64,000 nt of DNA from Nilaparvata lugens (Eukaryota > Arthropoda > Insecta > Hemiptera > Delphacidae), in contig NC_052508.1 in the NCBI RefSeq assembly GCF_014356525.2, forward strand, positions 55,004,497 to 55,068,496. The letters are read 5' to 3'. The translations under genes were made by a program, and so were the position numbers. The first letter of the stretch is position 1. Every line of letters begins with the position of its first letter. Shown here in pieces: positions 37,674 to 49,023 of this stretch. The notes beneath the pieces are model-generated. The model worked only from the letters and a program-made list of their open reading frames with translations. It ran no database searches and was not told the DNA's origin.

Positions 37674-38324
37674 TTTATCGTCTCGAAAAAGCAGAGAGTG
37701 CCAATTGATATTGTAGTGGACAATACACCTATTGACAGAGTCACAGCATATAAGTATCTTGGAGCATGGATTACTGAAGTAAACGATCAGACCAGGGAGA
37801 TCAAAGGACGAGTGGAAATAGCACGACAGGTGTTCATAAAAATGAAAAGATTTCTGTGTAGCCGAGATATCAAACTAGAACTTAGAAAACGCATGCTGCG
37901 TTGTTATGTGTTTTCTACATTGCTGTACGGCATGGAAGCATGGACTTAGAAAAAGACAAACCTCAAAAACATCGAGGCATTCGAAATGTGGTGCTAAAGA
38001 AGGATGTGGAGAAAACCATGGACAAGAAAAGTGACAAATAGGGATGTAATGTTGATTATGGCAAAGGAATGTGAAGTTGTTGCGACTATAAAAAGAAGAA
38101 AATTGCAATATTTGGGCCATGTAATGAGGGGTGAAAAGTATGAGACTTATGAGCTTTTGAGACTTATATTGCAAGGAAGGATCATGGGAAAGTGGAGTGT
38201 GGGAAGAAGAAGGATATCCTGGCTGCGTAATTTAAGAGAATGGTATGGCTGCAACTCAAGGCAACTATTCAAGGCTGCAATCAATAAAGTGAAAATTGCC
38301 GTGATGATTTCCAACCTCCGATAG
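37674..38324 (+). pseudogene. RTE-type LINE C-terminal fragment, copy 1
   Basis: The frame reads TAYKYLGAWITEVNDQTREI, LRKRMLRCYVFSTLLYGMEAWT, stop, KKTNLKNIEAFEMWC, stop, RRMWRKPWTRKVTNRD, IKRRKLQYLGHVMRGEKYE, GKWSVGRRRISWLRNLREW, ending SNLR and a stop at 38322-38324. The order YLG..IT, LRKRLL.CYV.S.LLYG.E.WT, AFEMWCWRRM, LQYLGH..R is typical of the C-terminal part of RTE-clade retrotransposon polyproteins. Two in-frame stops (37947-37949 TAG, 37995-37997 TAA, the second replacing the conserved Trp) and the missing reverse transcriptase core show it is dead and 5'-truncated. A (GAA)n run follows. Confidence 0.85.
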
Positions 38325-38957
38325 GAGAAGGAACCAGAAGAAGAAGAAGAAGAAGAAGAATTGAATTTAATAATTGTTGTTGAAAGTGGTAGCCTCATCT
38401 TCCATTATTCCTTGACAATAAAGCATTTGATTGGATTTTAGTTAATAATTATTTATCCATCAGCAATCGAGCTAATGAAATTTCTTATTCATTTCCATCT
38501 GAAGAATTTCGTTAGTAGGTGTTTAACCATATTCCAAAAATTGAAGATTTATTCCAATTCATAATTCCATATAATTCCATATAATTCCATATTCCACATA
38601 TTTTCAAGAGTCAACATTTTTTTTCGGAGAAATCAGATATATAGGAATGAATTTCTACATTTTTTACCCACTTTCTAGCAAATTTCCATGGAGTCGTTCT
38701 TATTCCCAATGTTGGAAAACATTGAAAAAATCCAATTTAGAAAACCACTTTTGACAATATTTCAAGCCATGAGGTGAAAACAGTTCATGTATGAGGAGGA
38801 AAGGCAAAAGTTCTAGGAAAGAGTTCAAGGAAGCGGGTTCCATTTTTTTCATGGAAAACGCCCATTCATGTGAAAAGCAATACCCTGTCTATGTACAATA
38901 GGAATGAGTGGAGCTGTCTGATCTCATATAAATACGAAATGAGCACATTCAATTGAA

Positions 38958-39608
38958 TTTATCGTCTCGAAAAAGCAGAGAGTGCCAATTGATATTGTAG
39001 TGGACAATACACCTATTGACAGAGTCACAGCATATAAGTATCTTGGAGCATGGATTACTGAAGTAAACGATCAGACCAGGGAGATCAAAGGACGAGTGGA
39101 AATAGCACGACAGGTGTTCATAAAAATGAAAAGATTTCTGTGTAGCCGAGATATCAAACTAGAACTTAGAAAACGCATGCTGCGTTGTTATGTGTTTTCT
39201 ACATTGCTGTACGGCATGGAAGCATGGACTTAGAAAAAGACAAACCTCAAAAACATCGAGGCATTCGAAATGTGGTGCTAAAGAAGGATGTGGAGAAAAC
39301 CATGGACAAGAAAAGTGACAAATAGGGATGTAATGTTGATTATGGCAAAGGAATGTGAAGTTGTTGCGACTATAAAAAGAAGAAAATTGCAATATTTGGG
39401 CCATGTAATGAGGGGTGAAAAGTATGAGACTTATGAGCTTTTGAGACTTATATTGCAAGGAAGGATCATGGGAAAGTGGAGTGTGGGAAGAAGAAGGATA
39501 TCCTGGCTGCGTAATTTAAGAGAATGGTATGGCTGCAACTCAAGGCAACTATTCAAGGCTGCAATCAATAAAGTGAAAATTGCCGTGATGATTTCCAACC
39601 TCCGATAG
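38958..39608 (+). pseudogene. RTE-type LINE C-terminal fragment, copy 2
   Basis: The translated sequence is the same as copy 1, 1284 bp to the right, with the same two in-frame stops (39231-39233, 39279-39281) and a shorter GAA run afterwards (39619-39636). The copy arose by tandem duplication of already dead sequence, not by a second retrotransposition. Confidence 0.87.
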
Positions 39609-40860
39609 GAGAAGGAACCAGAAGAAGAAGAAGAAGAATTGAATTTAATAATTGTTGTTGAAAGTGGTAGCCTCATCTTCCATTATTCCTTGACAATAAA
39701 GCATTTGATTGGATTTTAGTTAATAATTATTTATCCATCAGCAATCGAGCTAATGAAATTTCTTATTCATTTCCATCTGTAGAATTTTGTTAGTAGAAGT
39801 TTAACCATATTCCAACAATTGAAGATTTATTCCAATTAATTATTAATATAATTCCATATCCCATATATATTTTCAAATCAGATATATAGGATTGAATGTC
39901 TACATTCCTCTTTCTAGCGAATTTCATTGAAGTCATTCTTATTCCCAACATTGAAAACATTTTAAAAATTCCAATTTCGAAACCAGTTTTGACAATGAGG
40001 TGAAAAACTTTCTTGTATAAGGAGAAAATGCAAAAGTTCTGGGAAAGATTTCAAGAAAGCGGGTTCCATTTTTTCCAACGCCCATTCATTTGAACAAATG
40101 GAATTTCTCATTCATTTCCATCTGTACAATTTTGTTAGTAGGAGTTTGACTATATCCCAACAACAAATGAAGATTATTCCAATTATTCATAATTCCATAT
40201 TCAAGAGCCAACATTATTTTGGAGAAATCAAATAATAATATAGGATTGAGTGTCTAAATATTTTTCACCCCCTCTCTAGGGAATTCTCATAAACTCATTC
40301 TTATTCCCAGCATTGGAAAACATTTGAAAAATTCCAATTACGAGACCACTTTTGATAATATGGTGGCATTGGGTGAAAAACGTTCTTGTATAAGGATAAA
40401 ATGCAAAAGTTCTGGGAAAGAGTTTAAGGAAGTGGGTTCCATTTTTTCCATGGAAAACGCCCATCCATGTGAAAAGCAATATCGTGTCTAATAGGACAAT
40501 ACAAGTGAACTGTATACAATCGTGTACAATAGGAGTGAGTGGAACTGTTTGATGTCATATAAATACGAAATGAGCTCATCAAATTAAACTAATTGAATTG
40601 CTAGAGCAATAAACTAATCACAATCATAATATGGATTCTTATAACACCTTTATAAACATTGTTCGAATGATGTAACCAACGGAGCCAATAGAAGTGAACT
40701 GTGTTTTTCTTTCCATGATTTTCCAGAATTCATTCAATCAGTGAGAAGTGCATCCGACATCATTTATCACTCCGTTCGAGAAGAACTAATTGGCATCAAG
40801 GGAATGAAATGAAATTCGAAGGAAGCAATGAGAGAGAATATTCAATGAAATGAGAGAAAT

Positions 40861-41010
40861 CGTAGGAGGACCAGGGAAGGTCTGACGTCACAGTATTCAC
40901 GTTGCCATGGAGATCCGGCTCAACGTCCATAAATAGCTCCAGGGGGGCTGTGAACCCCGGTCATTCTGCGCTGCACCACCCCACCTCTCCCCCCTGCCTT
41001 GCACCTCATT
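40861..41010 (+). promoter_or_regulatory. GC-richer island with CRE, X-box-like half site and core-promoter-like spacing
   Basis: In an otherwise AT-rich region this segment has TGACGTCA (40883-40890), GTTGCCATGG (40901-40910, an RFX X-box half site), CCATAAATAG (40927-40936, TATA- or CArG/MEF2-like) and GGTCATTCTG (40959-40968, matching insect initiator TCAKTY). The A in the initiator lies about 33 bp after the first T of the TATA-like box, a workable core promoter on the plus strand. No plus-strand gene follows. It could be an enhancer for Syt1 or a promoter of an unseen transcript. Confidence 0.4.
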
Positions 41011-41499
41011 TATGCCTAATTGATGAATATTCACACACCTCTAGACTCTTCAAGTCTTCATTGCCACCTCATTAAAACGGCTAAGCAGGTGTATCATTCA
41101 GGATGATTGCATTATTCAGACTTCTCTATCTGATAAACCGTTTACGATAACCGTAAACGTTAAACGATCTGATACAACCGTAAAAATAGTGATAAAAATA
41201 CTTTTGAAAAAATCAAAGAGACATCATAAAGCATCAGATAAGATTAGAGTTCTTTATTCATGTGTGTTACAATATAATTATACTGGTTTATGCACTGAAC
41301 ATTAAATCATAGTATTGCTATTCATTTAAAGAATTTTACAAAGTATGAAAACTATTCATCATATATAAGATTGAATGCAATTTGAATAACTATAATTATT
41401 ATAGTGATATAACTACATAAATCGGCGGTGTTTCAACAAATAGTTTTCAATTCTCCGAAGAGGATATAAATTAATACCCTTCCCATCAACATACGACCG

Positions 41500-42712
41500 G
41501 GACTCAATCAGAGAAATAACTAAATATGAGAATAATACATCAAAGAGAATGATAATGGATGGAGAAACATTAAAGTAGAGGATATGACATAAAGAGTAGA
41601 GGAAGGGAAATTTAGAAGAGAATGCAAATGGAAAGGGGAAATTGAAGTTGAACCAGAATAGAATGAACAAGGAAGAGAGGGAGTGTAAGAATAGGAAAGG
41701 GATAAAAAGAGGAAGGGAAATTTAGAGGAGAATGCAAATGGAAAGGGGAAATTGAAGTTGAACCAGAATAGAATGAAAAAGGAAGAGAGGGAGTGTAAGA
41801 ATAGGAAAGGGATAAAAAGAGAAAGGCAAATTTAGAGGAGAATGCAAATGGAAAGGGGAAGTTGAAGTTGAACCAGAATAGAATGAAAAAGGAAGAGAGA
41901 GAGTGTAAGGATAGGAAAGGGATAAAAAGAGGAAGGGAAATTTAGAGAAGAATGCAAATGGAAAGGGAAAATTGAAGTTGAACCAGAATAGAATGAACAA
42001 GGGAGAGAGGGAGTGTAAGGATAGGAGAGGGATAAAAAGAGGAAGGGAAATTTAGAGGAGAATGCAAATGGAAAGGGGAAATTGAAGTTGAACCAGAATA
42101 GAATGAACAAGAAAGAGAGGGAGTGTAAGGATAGGAAAGGGATAAAAAGAAGAACGATAGCAAAGATGAGGTGTAAGAGGGGAGGAGGATGGAAAGTGGC
42201 GAAGTAAAAGTGGAAGATAATGAGTTCAAATAGATTGAATGTAACAAGGAGAAAGCAAAGATGAAGGCCGGGAAGTAGAAATGAGATGAAGAGGAGACTT
42301 GGAAAGTGAAAGGAAAGAGGAAGATAATATTCGAAAAAGGCGAGTAAGAGAGAGGTTGTAAGGAGAGGGAATGGCGAAGAGGAAGCAGAGGGAAGAAGAG
42401 GAAGCAGAGGGAAGAAGAGGAAGAAAAAAAGAAGATTGACAAGTACGCGAAGTAGAGGATGAAGAAGAAGTAAAGGAGAATGAAGGACTGAAAATTACAA
42501 GGAAAACGCGAAGATGAAGGACGAGGAGTAGTGAGAAGGCAAAGAAGTGAGATGAAAAAGAAATAAGGATTTCAAGGAGAGGAAATCCAAAACAGAAGGT
42601 CAAAAAGAAAGGAAGGCAAGTGTTCCAGTACTCAAAACAGATGATTGAATAGAAAAAATACATGAAGAATGGAGAAGAGGAAAGCGAAAAAGAAGAGGAA
42701 TTTAAGAAATAC
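41500..42712 (+). repeat. Long purine-rich tract, including a 110-bp satellite
   Basis: The plus strand is strongly A/G-biased for about 1.2 kb (GGAAGAGAGGGAGTG, AGGAAGCAGAGGGAAGAAGA and so on). The long Ser/Phe/Leu frames on the minus strand (for example 41942-42442, 42226-42714) follow from this bias and are not genes. Confidence 0.85.
41590..42155 (+). repeat. 110-bp tandem repeat, about five units
   Basis: The unit starts AGAGGAAGGGAAATTTAGAG and includes TTGAAGTTGAACCAGAATAG and GGAAAGGGATAAAAAGA. Units are 90-98% alike by eye. Confidence 0.93.
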
Positions 42713-42716
42713 ATTT

Positions 42717-42849
42717 TTTACTTTCCTTGCCCTATTACCATAGGTAAGGAAAGTATTGCTTTCCGAAAAAAATAAGGTACCCCAATTTCTAAATTTCTAT
42801 ACGTTTCAAGGTCCCCTGAGTCCGAAAAAGTGGTTTTTGGGTATTTGTC

Positions 42850-42893
<44 letters not shown>

Positions 42894-43552
42894 AGTGTAT
42901 GTGCGTCTGTGTACACGATATCTCATCTCCCAATTAACGGAATGACTTGAAATTTGGAACTTAAGGTCCTTACGATATAAGTAGTATCCGACACGAACAA
43001 TTTCGATCTGATGCAATTCAAAATGGCGGCTAAAATGGCGAAAATGTTGTCAAGAACAGGGTTTTTTGCAATTTTCTCGAAAACGGCTCCAACGATTTTG
43101 ATCAAATTCATACCTAAAATAGTCATCGATAAGCTCTATCAACTGCCACAAGTCCCATATCTGTAGAAATTTCAGGAGCTTCGCCCCATCAATGCAAGTA
43201 GATTCCCAATTATCAGGCTTCAGATACAATTGAAACGAAAAAAATCAAGTGGAGTAGATTGAGCATGAAAATCTCTACAATAAATGTTCAGTAACATTTT
43301 CACCTAAAATTGAATAAGCTTTAAATTCGAGAAAATGTGATTATTCAATTGCAAATGATTGTTGATTCTATTAAATCATTCACTATGAAGAGATAGCAGA
43401 CCTCATGTGTGTCTCCAGTGTTATTGCCCTGTCACCAGCTGGCTCAAATCTTTGAATACTAGACTTGAGATGCGCGGGAACACTAGCGTCAGGTGATCAA
43501 TTTTCATAACGGCAAGGAAAGTTGTGTGAGTGCGCCACACCAGATTTTTTCA
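42717..43552 (+). repeat. Interspersed repeat of about 840 bp with an internal (TG)n
   Basis: The outer parts CTTTCCTTGCCC and CAAGGAAAGTTGTG are inverted. The interior has a (TG)n run at about 42856-42890 and characteristic phrases (CAAAATGGCGGCTAAAATGG, TTCAGGAGCTTCGCCCC, GCGGGAACACTAGCGTCAGG). From memory, this sequence is abundant in planthopper genomes; I could not check. No coding capacity. Confidence 0.65.
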
Positions 43553-44205
43553 AACTGACAATAGAAGAAAATACATGTGGAATATATTCCAATCCGGTAG
43601 TGGAATTTGAAAAGAAAGATAATGTATTGGACATTATCAAATCAAATCAAGTCTTACTCAATGACATACATTTCTCACATAACAAATAATGTGATTACAC
43701 AGTATTATCGATTCAATAATTATTTATAGTTGAATAAATTATCGAAAAACCACCCAACGTGATTGTTTTCATCCTTCTTCCACTACAGGTCTCGGGAAGC
43801 CACATATCACTAAACTTCCATACCCTCAACGTTGATTTCAGTGTCGCAGAAAGTTGGGAGATTGCCATTTGGCGCAGATGCTCGCATCTTCATTCTCCAA
43901 ATCAATACAACACTGAGCGTAATTCACAGTTCTTAGTTTGATTCCAAAATTTCTCACCAAGTACCGTATTATAGTGTTGAAATACGAGTAGCTATGTCTA
44001 GGAGGATACCCACTAACTACTCCAGAAAACATTCTGCAGTTTTCTCCATTCATATTTCAATCTTGAGTATACTCCTAAACTTAATCAGTCTCAAAAAGTT
44101 GTGAGTATATAAAATTCCTGAGTTCTTGAAAATGTATGAATTCAGGGCTACTTTCTTGTATTTATAAAATAGAATTATAGTCTCTCTGGAATTTATAAAA
44201 TAATA

Positions 44206-44331
44206 GAATAAGAATACACATTATAGCTACTAGTTTTGGTGATCAGACCATCGTCAGGTTATAAAAATAATTTCAAATGGTTTCGATGGTTTGATCACCA
44301 AAACTAGTAGTTATAATGTGTATTCTTATTC
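44206..44331. repeat. Palindromic foldback
   Basis: The arms GAATAAGAATACACATTATA, CTACTAGTTTTGGTGATCAG pair with the complement at 44290-44331. The minus strand at 44229-44258 reads CCTGACGATGGTCTGATCAC, CAAAACTAGT, the same layout as the stem-loop motifs at 25366, 31772 and 22518. Confidence 0.85.
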
Positions 44332-44836
44332 AATTTTTCTGAATATTTCAGAGGGTACTATAATTCTACATTATATTTTATTAGTCTGTACTTTATCAAA
44401 ATTTCTGAGTGTATGTGAAGGTAGTGACTCTCAGCACAGATCAGCCTTGCCATCAGTCACTCCAGTTTCCTGAAGTATTTTCCTTCCTGGTCTTTATGTC
44501 TTTGTACATTCAGTATTTCGATTCTCTCATGGTTTAATAATATAATCACACATCATATCCACATGGTCATGATATAATCTGACTTCAATATTTTCTTGAA
44601 TCTCAAAGAATGGAAATATTGAGGAAAAACTAGAAACTACATTAGTCTAACCATAGTACTTAACTCATTTACTACTAAGATCCTAGCTCATGATGCAACT
44701 AGCAACCAATCATAATTGAATTTGTAGCATGAATATATAACCAATTATAATCTAACATTCATATTTTTTGAGTTTCAGAGAATGAAAAAATTGAAGAATA
44801 CCTAAAAACTCTGTTAGTCTAACCATAGTATTTAAC

Positions 44837-45109
44837 CATAGAGAAACAATGGCGTAAGTAGATATCACATGGTATAGGGAATTTATGTCGCAACTTTTAC
44901 TGTTATCTCAAGCCGATTACTGTCGATTTTTGTCAATTTTTACTGTTTTGTTGAGGTGAGTGTATGAACAGCACAATTTGAGAGACTACAAGCGTCACAC
45001 AGCTGCATGGGAAAGAACTACGTGAACTATCGGCTTGGGATAACAGTAAAAGTTTCGACATAAACGTCCTATACCATGGGATATCTTCTTATGCTATCGT
45101 TTCTCTATG
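44837..45109. repeat. MITE family C, copy 1, with a 7-bp target duplication
   Basis: The termini CATAGAGAAACAATGGCGTA and TATGCTATCGTTTCTCTATG are inverted. The interior pairs too (CTGTTATCTCAAGCCGAT against ATCGGCTTGGGATAACAG). ATTTAAC flanks it on both sides (44830-44836 and 45110-45116). Confidence 0.92.
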
Positions 45110-45394
45110 ATTTAACTCTTATACTACTCATTTTTCAGCTCACGATGCAACTAGCGCCTAATTATTACATAGGTTGTGCAATCTGTTATTCAGTTTGAGT
45201 TTCTCTCGTACACTTGGAAGGTTAATTGAAACACTTTGACATTTCCTCTGCCGGCCTAACAGGAGGAATTGGATTACATCACAGGTTTATCCCTTCTTGC
45301 AGTCGTGAAAGCACTTGGAATAAGAGAGAAAGCTTGGCTCAAGTTGTCAGCAGAAATCAAGGGAGAGTTCAAATAAGGCTACAAGGTCGCTTAC

Positions 45395-45640
45395 ATTGAG
45401 AATACTATTCGTGACGTGACGTGGGCCCATAGGCGCAATGCACGGATCTTTTCCTTCTGCCATTCATGCTTAAAAGCACCCCCACTCTTCGCTCGCATTA
45501 GAATCGATCCAAGAGTGAGAGAGAGGGCCGGGGTTCTCTGTCCTTTGGCCAGAGAAATTCCCCAAGCTTTCCCCAAGACTCGCGTTCCCGTTAAGCTGGC
45601 TTATCGAGATCTCACTCCCCCCCCCTGAACCCCCACGACA
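45395..45640. promoter_or_regulatory. GC-richer segment of unknown role
   Basis: About 240 bp of higher G+C, with overlapping CRE-like halves (GTGACGTGACGTGGGCCC), GAGAG runs and a C-run (CCCCCCCC) at the right end. Frames are open on both strands but resemble no protein. It may be a regulatory element or an untranslated exon of Syt1; I cannot decide. Confidence 0.25.
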
Positions 45641-45842
45641 GCTCTATTTGTTCCAAAATAAAGTGTCACGAGTTGAGAGTTGAGAGATCTGCTGCTCTCT
45701 CATTCGAAGTAATTCCACTTGTTCTTAGACTCTTCCTTTTATAATATGATGCTTATTCTTCTCCTTTCTGCTGATGCTTATTCGCTCCCTTGAGAAGTGA
45801 GTTCAAATTGGAAAATCTATAGATTTGATGAATTCCTATCTT

Positions 45843-45882
45843 TTGATGATGTACTTAATATATGAATCAATAAAGAATAAGG
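45843..45882 (+). repeat. Possible retroposon tail
   Basis: ATGATGTACTTAATATATGA followed by ATCAATAAAGAAT matches 51235-51268 (ATGATGTACTTGTTGTATGA, ATCAATAAAGAAT). The shared sequence with AATAAA suggests two 3' ends of one LINE family. The upstream parts are not recognised. Confidence 0.4.
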
Positions 45883-46051
45883 GATACAGATACACACAAT
45901 AGAATGTATTCAAGAAAACTCATTCTGAAAGTACAGTGTTCAATCCAACATTCATTCCAACAGTATGGGATCGAATGATACTTGTATTGTAGGAGATAAA
46001 TGAAGCGTTTTGATAGATATATTTTCTCTTGGGAAATCAAATAGTGTCTGG

Positions 46052-46195
46052 GGTAAATAATTGGTTTGTAATATGGGATACTGTGATGTACTTGGGTGGA
46101 ATAGTAAATGAATTGGAATGAAGGTACTAAAATAACAGTTTGAAGGTAAATTTCACAGCTTGATTCACAATAAGTGTGAAGTGGAAATCCTTCTT
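46052..46195 (+). repeat. Direct repeat, left copy
   Basis: A block with GTGATGTACTTGGGTGGAAT, AGTAAATGAATTGGAATGAA and ACAGCTTGATTCACAATAAG recurs at 46715-46850 with moderate divergence. No coding similarity on either strand. Confidence 0.7.
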
Positions 46196-46714
46196 GGGAA
46201 ATCCAATAGTGGTTGGGATGAATAATGAATTGATGATGAACATTTGTTATTTTTTTCACTTTGAAACTTTTTTTTCAGTTATGTGTCTGGTGATTGATTG
46301 AATTTATTTGTAGTATTGGGTTTGTTGCAGTTGTGGTAGCTTTTCATTAGTATGTTACTGAGACATTTTAAGTAAAGCTTTTCTTTTTCATATTTATTTA
46401 ATAGTAAGTTTTGGTTTAATCACGTTATTATTACTTTTATATGATGGTTTAATTATATAATTTGATACTTATGCACTCATCAGCATCATTGATTTGTATC
46501 ATCACTTGATTTAATTAGTTCAATAGTATAATAGTTCAATTACTTTATTATTATTTTAATATTATAGTTTATTTATATAATTAATTATGCATGAGAATTT
46601 TCATGATAATATTATAATTTATAGTATTTTGACATTATTATGATTTGAGTTAAGGAAGCAGTTGTGGGTTTCGACCTGTTGTCTCCAAAGAGATATTGTA
46701 AAATAAATAAAAAT

Positions 46715-46850
46715 TGCTTTGTAGCATGTGATAGAGTGATGTACTTGTGGGTGGAATAGTAAATAGATTGGGATGAAGGTACCAAAATGACAGTTTGAAA
46801 GTGAATTTGACAGCTTGATTTTCAATGTAAGTGTGAAGTGTAAATACATT
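46715..46850 (+). repeat. Direct repeat, right copy
   Basis: Diverged second copy of 46052-46195 (GTGATGTACTTGTGGGTGGA, TGACAGCTTGATTTTCAATG). Confidence 0.7.
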
Positions 46851-46859
46851 TGTCAATCC

Positions 46860-49023
46860 TTCTAATTATAGAATCGTGTGACCTTTCCCTCTCAGGTCAG
46901 GTGTCAGTTCTTCTTGACACACCTGAACAAGTTCAGAGTCTCTGACTTGATTTATAAAGACAGGTTCAGGGTAGGTTGCAATTGGGTTCGACAGCTCAAC
47001 CTATCTACCTATGCGTGTGTTTGAAAGATTTCTCCTGATAAAAAATGTGAAAATATTCAAATATTCAGAATGTCATGGAATAAGGAAAAACGGTTATAAC
47101 TTGCGAGAAACCGTCGTTAATCGATGATGCATCACCAGCAGTCATTCTATTCAATATTTATTCCTGTATGAAGTAGATTATTTTTGTGCATTATTGTAGA
47201 TAGAATTGAAGTCTTTGGTGGGCATTTTTCTACCATCGAGCGGGAAGTAGTATCAACCTTGCTGGCACTCAGCGACTTCTTGTACTCCAAATAGTGGAGT
47301 TTGGATTATCTATCAAAATTGGAGAACTTGAGAACGATGTTATCAACTAATTCAGTTGCAGGCGGCGAGCTGAAGTGAAGTGCGTTTGTAGGTGACAATA
47401 TTATTGTCAATAAATTATGTTTCTTTGGACTATACACTCTCCTGAAACAAAACGGCCCTCACTTTCTGAATACGCCTCATATGTAAACATCAGTATTCAA
47501 AACATATGTCATAGGTACTGATATAGATCAACGTCAAATGAGTTATCCTGTATATTATAGTATTATGGCGAATACCTGGTTTCGAAATTCTATCCTCTAA
47601 CACTTATCAGACTTCAAGATCAACTGTCGAGCTAAGTTTTTGTCAAGTTGCTTTATAACATGAGTGTTGAATGTTGCTTAAAAAAATGTCACACTGACGC
47701 AATCATTTACTGAATAGTCCCAGAGATCAATCGATCATGATTGAGCGAAATTTGTTTGCCACAAGTAGGTGAAAAATATTTAGTGGAATAAGTTTCTTAT
47801 TGGATAAGATCCGTCTCATTTGGAAATTTTAAAAGTATCATTGGAATGTGTATACTATAATATTATCAACAAAAGTTTCTAATTTTAAGAACATTCTCCA
47901 AATTTTCTCATGATTTGTCATTTTTTGGACAATTTTCCATGCCTTTCAATAGTTTTCTAATTTTTATTAACTGCTTTCCGAGATGGCATGCTGAATGATA
48001 CTTCTGTGCGTTTCTAGTAACTTTTTGGTTAATTTGACATTGGAAAATGCTGGGAACGGCTTGAAATAAATTATTCGTCTACTCTGGACGTTCCAGTACT
48101 CAATATCATGCGCTTTTCAATCGAATTAAAAAAATATATATTTTTGCCTGATGAATGATTAAAAAAAGCAGGTAATTTAGTATAGAAATAAATTGTCCTA
48201 CAGGGAACAGAGAAGAGTAGGTTGGGAAGGACAGATGACAGTTTTCATTTTTATGTTCCAGATGAGTAATTGAGAATTGCTCTCTCCGAGTTAAGCCCTT
48301 TTATTTCATTTCAATGGAGAGCCGAAATTGGTATTGATCCACTTTTTCTCAACTCAATAATGTATTGTTTCTTGCCAAGAAGAAAATTCGATGAAACATT
48401 TCATTGGACCAGTTCATTGCATGCAGCCAGGCATAAGCTCTCCACTATTCTCACAATACTCGGGGATTCGAAGCACGTTCTCATAAGTGCTCTTATAGCA
48501 CAGACATGGAAAAATAAAAACTACAAAGAAAGTATTATATCCTCTTTGGTACAGTTCAACGCTTCGTTGTTCCTCCATTCGAAATGTTTTGTGTCATTGG
48601 ATATCGTTTTGGATATTTAATCATGTAGAATTTGTGAAAACCATAGAAATTTGTAACATTATCTGTAGAGTTGTAGATTGTTCACAGATAATAATAGAAT
48701 CTCTGAGAAAATGTGCTTATTAGCCGTTCTATCAACATTGATGGAGATTCAAAAGCATATTCACTTTATTCAGATCTGCTTGGGAATTCAAAGGATTTCA
48801 TCACCTCACTATCATTATCAACGAAGAAGTCTTTTCCAGGTGGGAATGTTGTATTTATTTAAATATCGTGGACCGAGCTTCGCTCTGGAGTACAAAAGCA
48901 TAAGACATTTATTACGAAAGAAGAAATTATAATAATATTCATAGTTCATACATAAATGTTCTATCTAATCACAGTGAATTGAGATTAATACCCGGAGGAA
49001 TGCAAAAATTTCCCTCATAAAGG
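46860..49023. other. No recognised feature
   Basis: The 116-codon plus frame 48270-48620 is the longest unexplained one in this part. It matches nothing I know and has no obvious splice or start context. The piece GGACCGAGCTTCGCTCTGG at 48872-48890 looks like part of an interspersed repeat. Confidence 0.4.

Larger units (their letters stand above)
37090..40585 (+). repeat. Tandem duplication array, including two near-identical 1284-bp units
   Basis: Units at about 37090-38375 and 38376-39655 are almost identical and differ mainly in the length of a GAA run. Two shorter, more diverged units follow (about 39656-40110 and 40111-40585). These carry the shared flanking parts (TTCATTTCCATCTG, AGCGGGTTCCATTTTTTC, AAATACGAAATGAG) but not the retrotransposon insert. 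So the insert entered one unit of an existing tandem array, and that unit was then duplicated. Confidence 0.88.

Noticed and set aside
41942..42714. Long Ser/Phe/Leu-rich minus-strand frames
   Set aside because: Produced by the purine-rich satellite on the other strand.
48270..48620. 116-codon plus-strand frame
   Set aside because: No recognisable domain, atypical start context and no neighbouring exons. Left unannotated as a gene.
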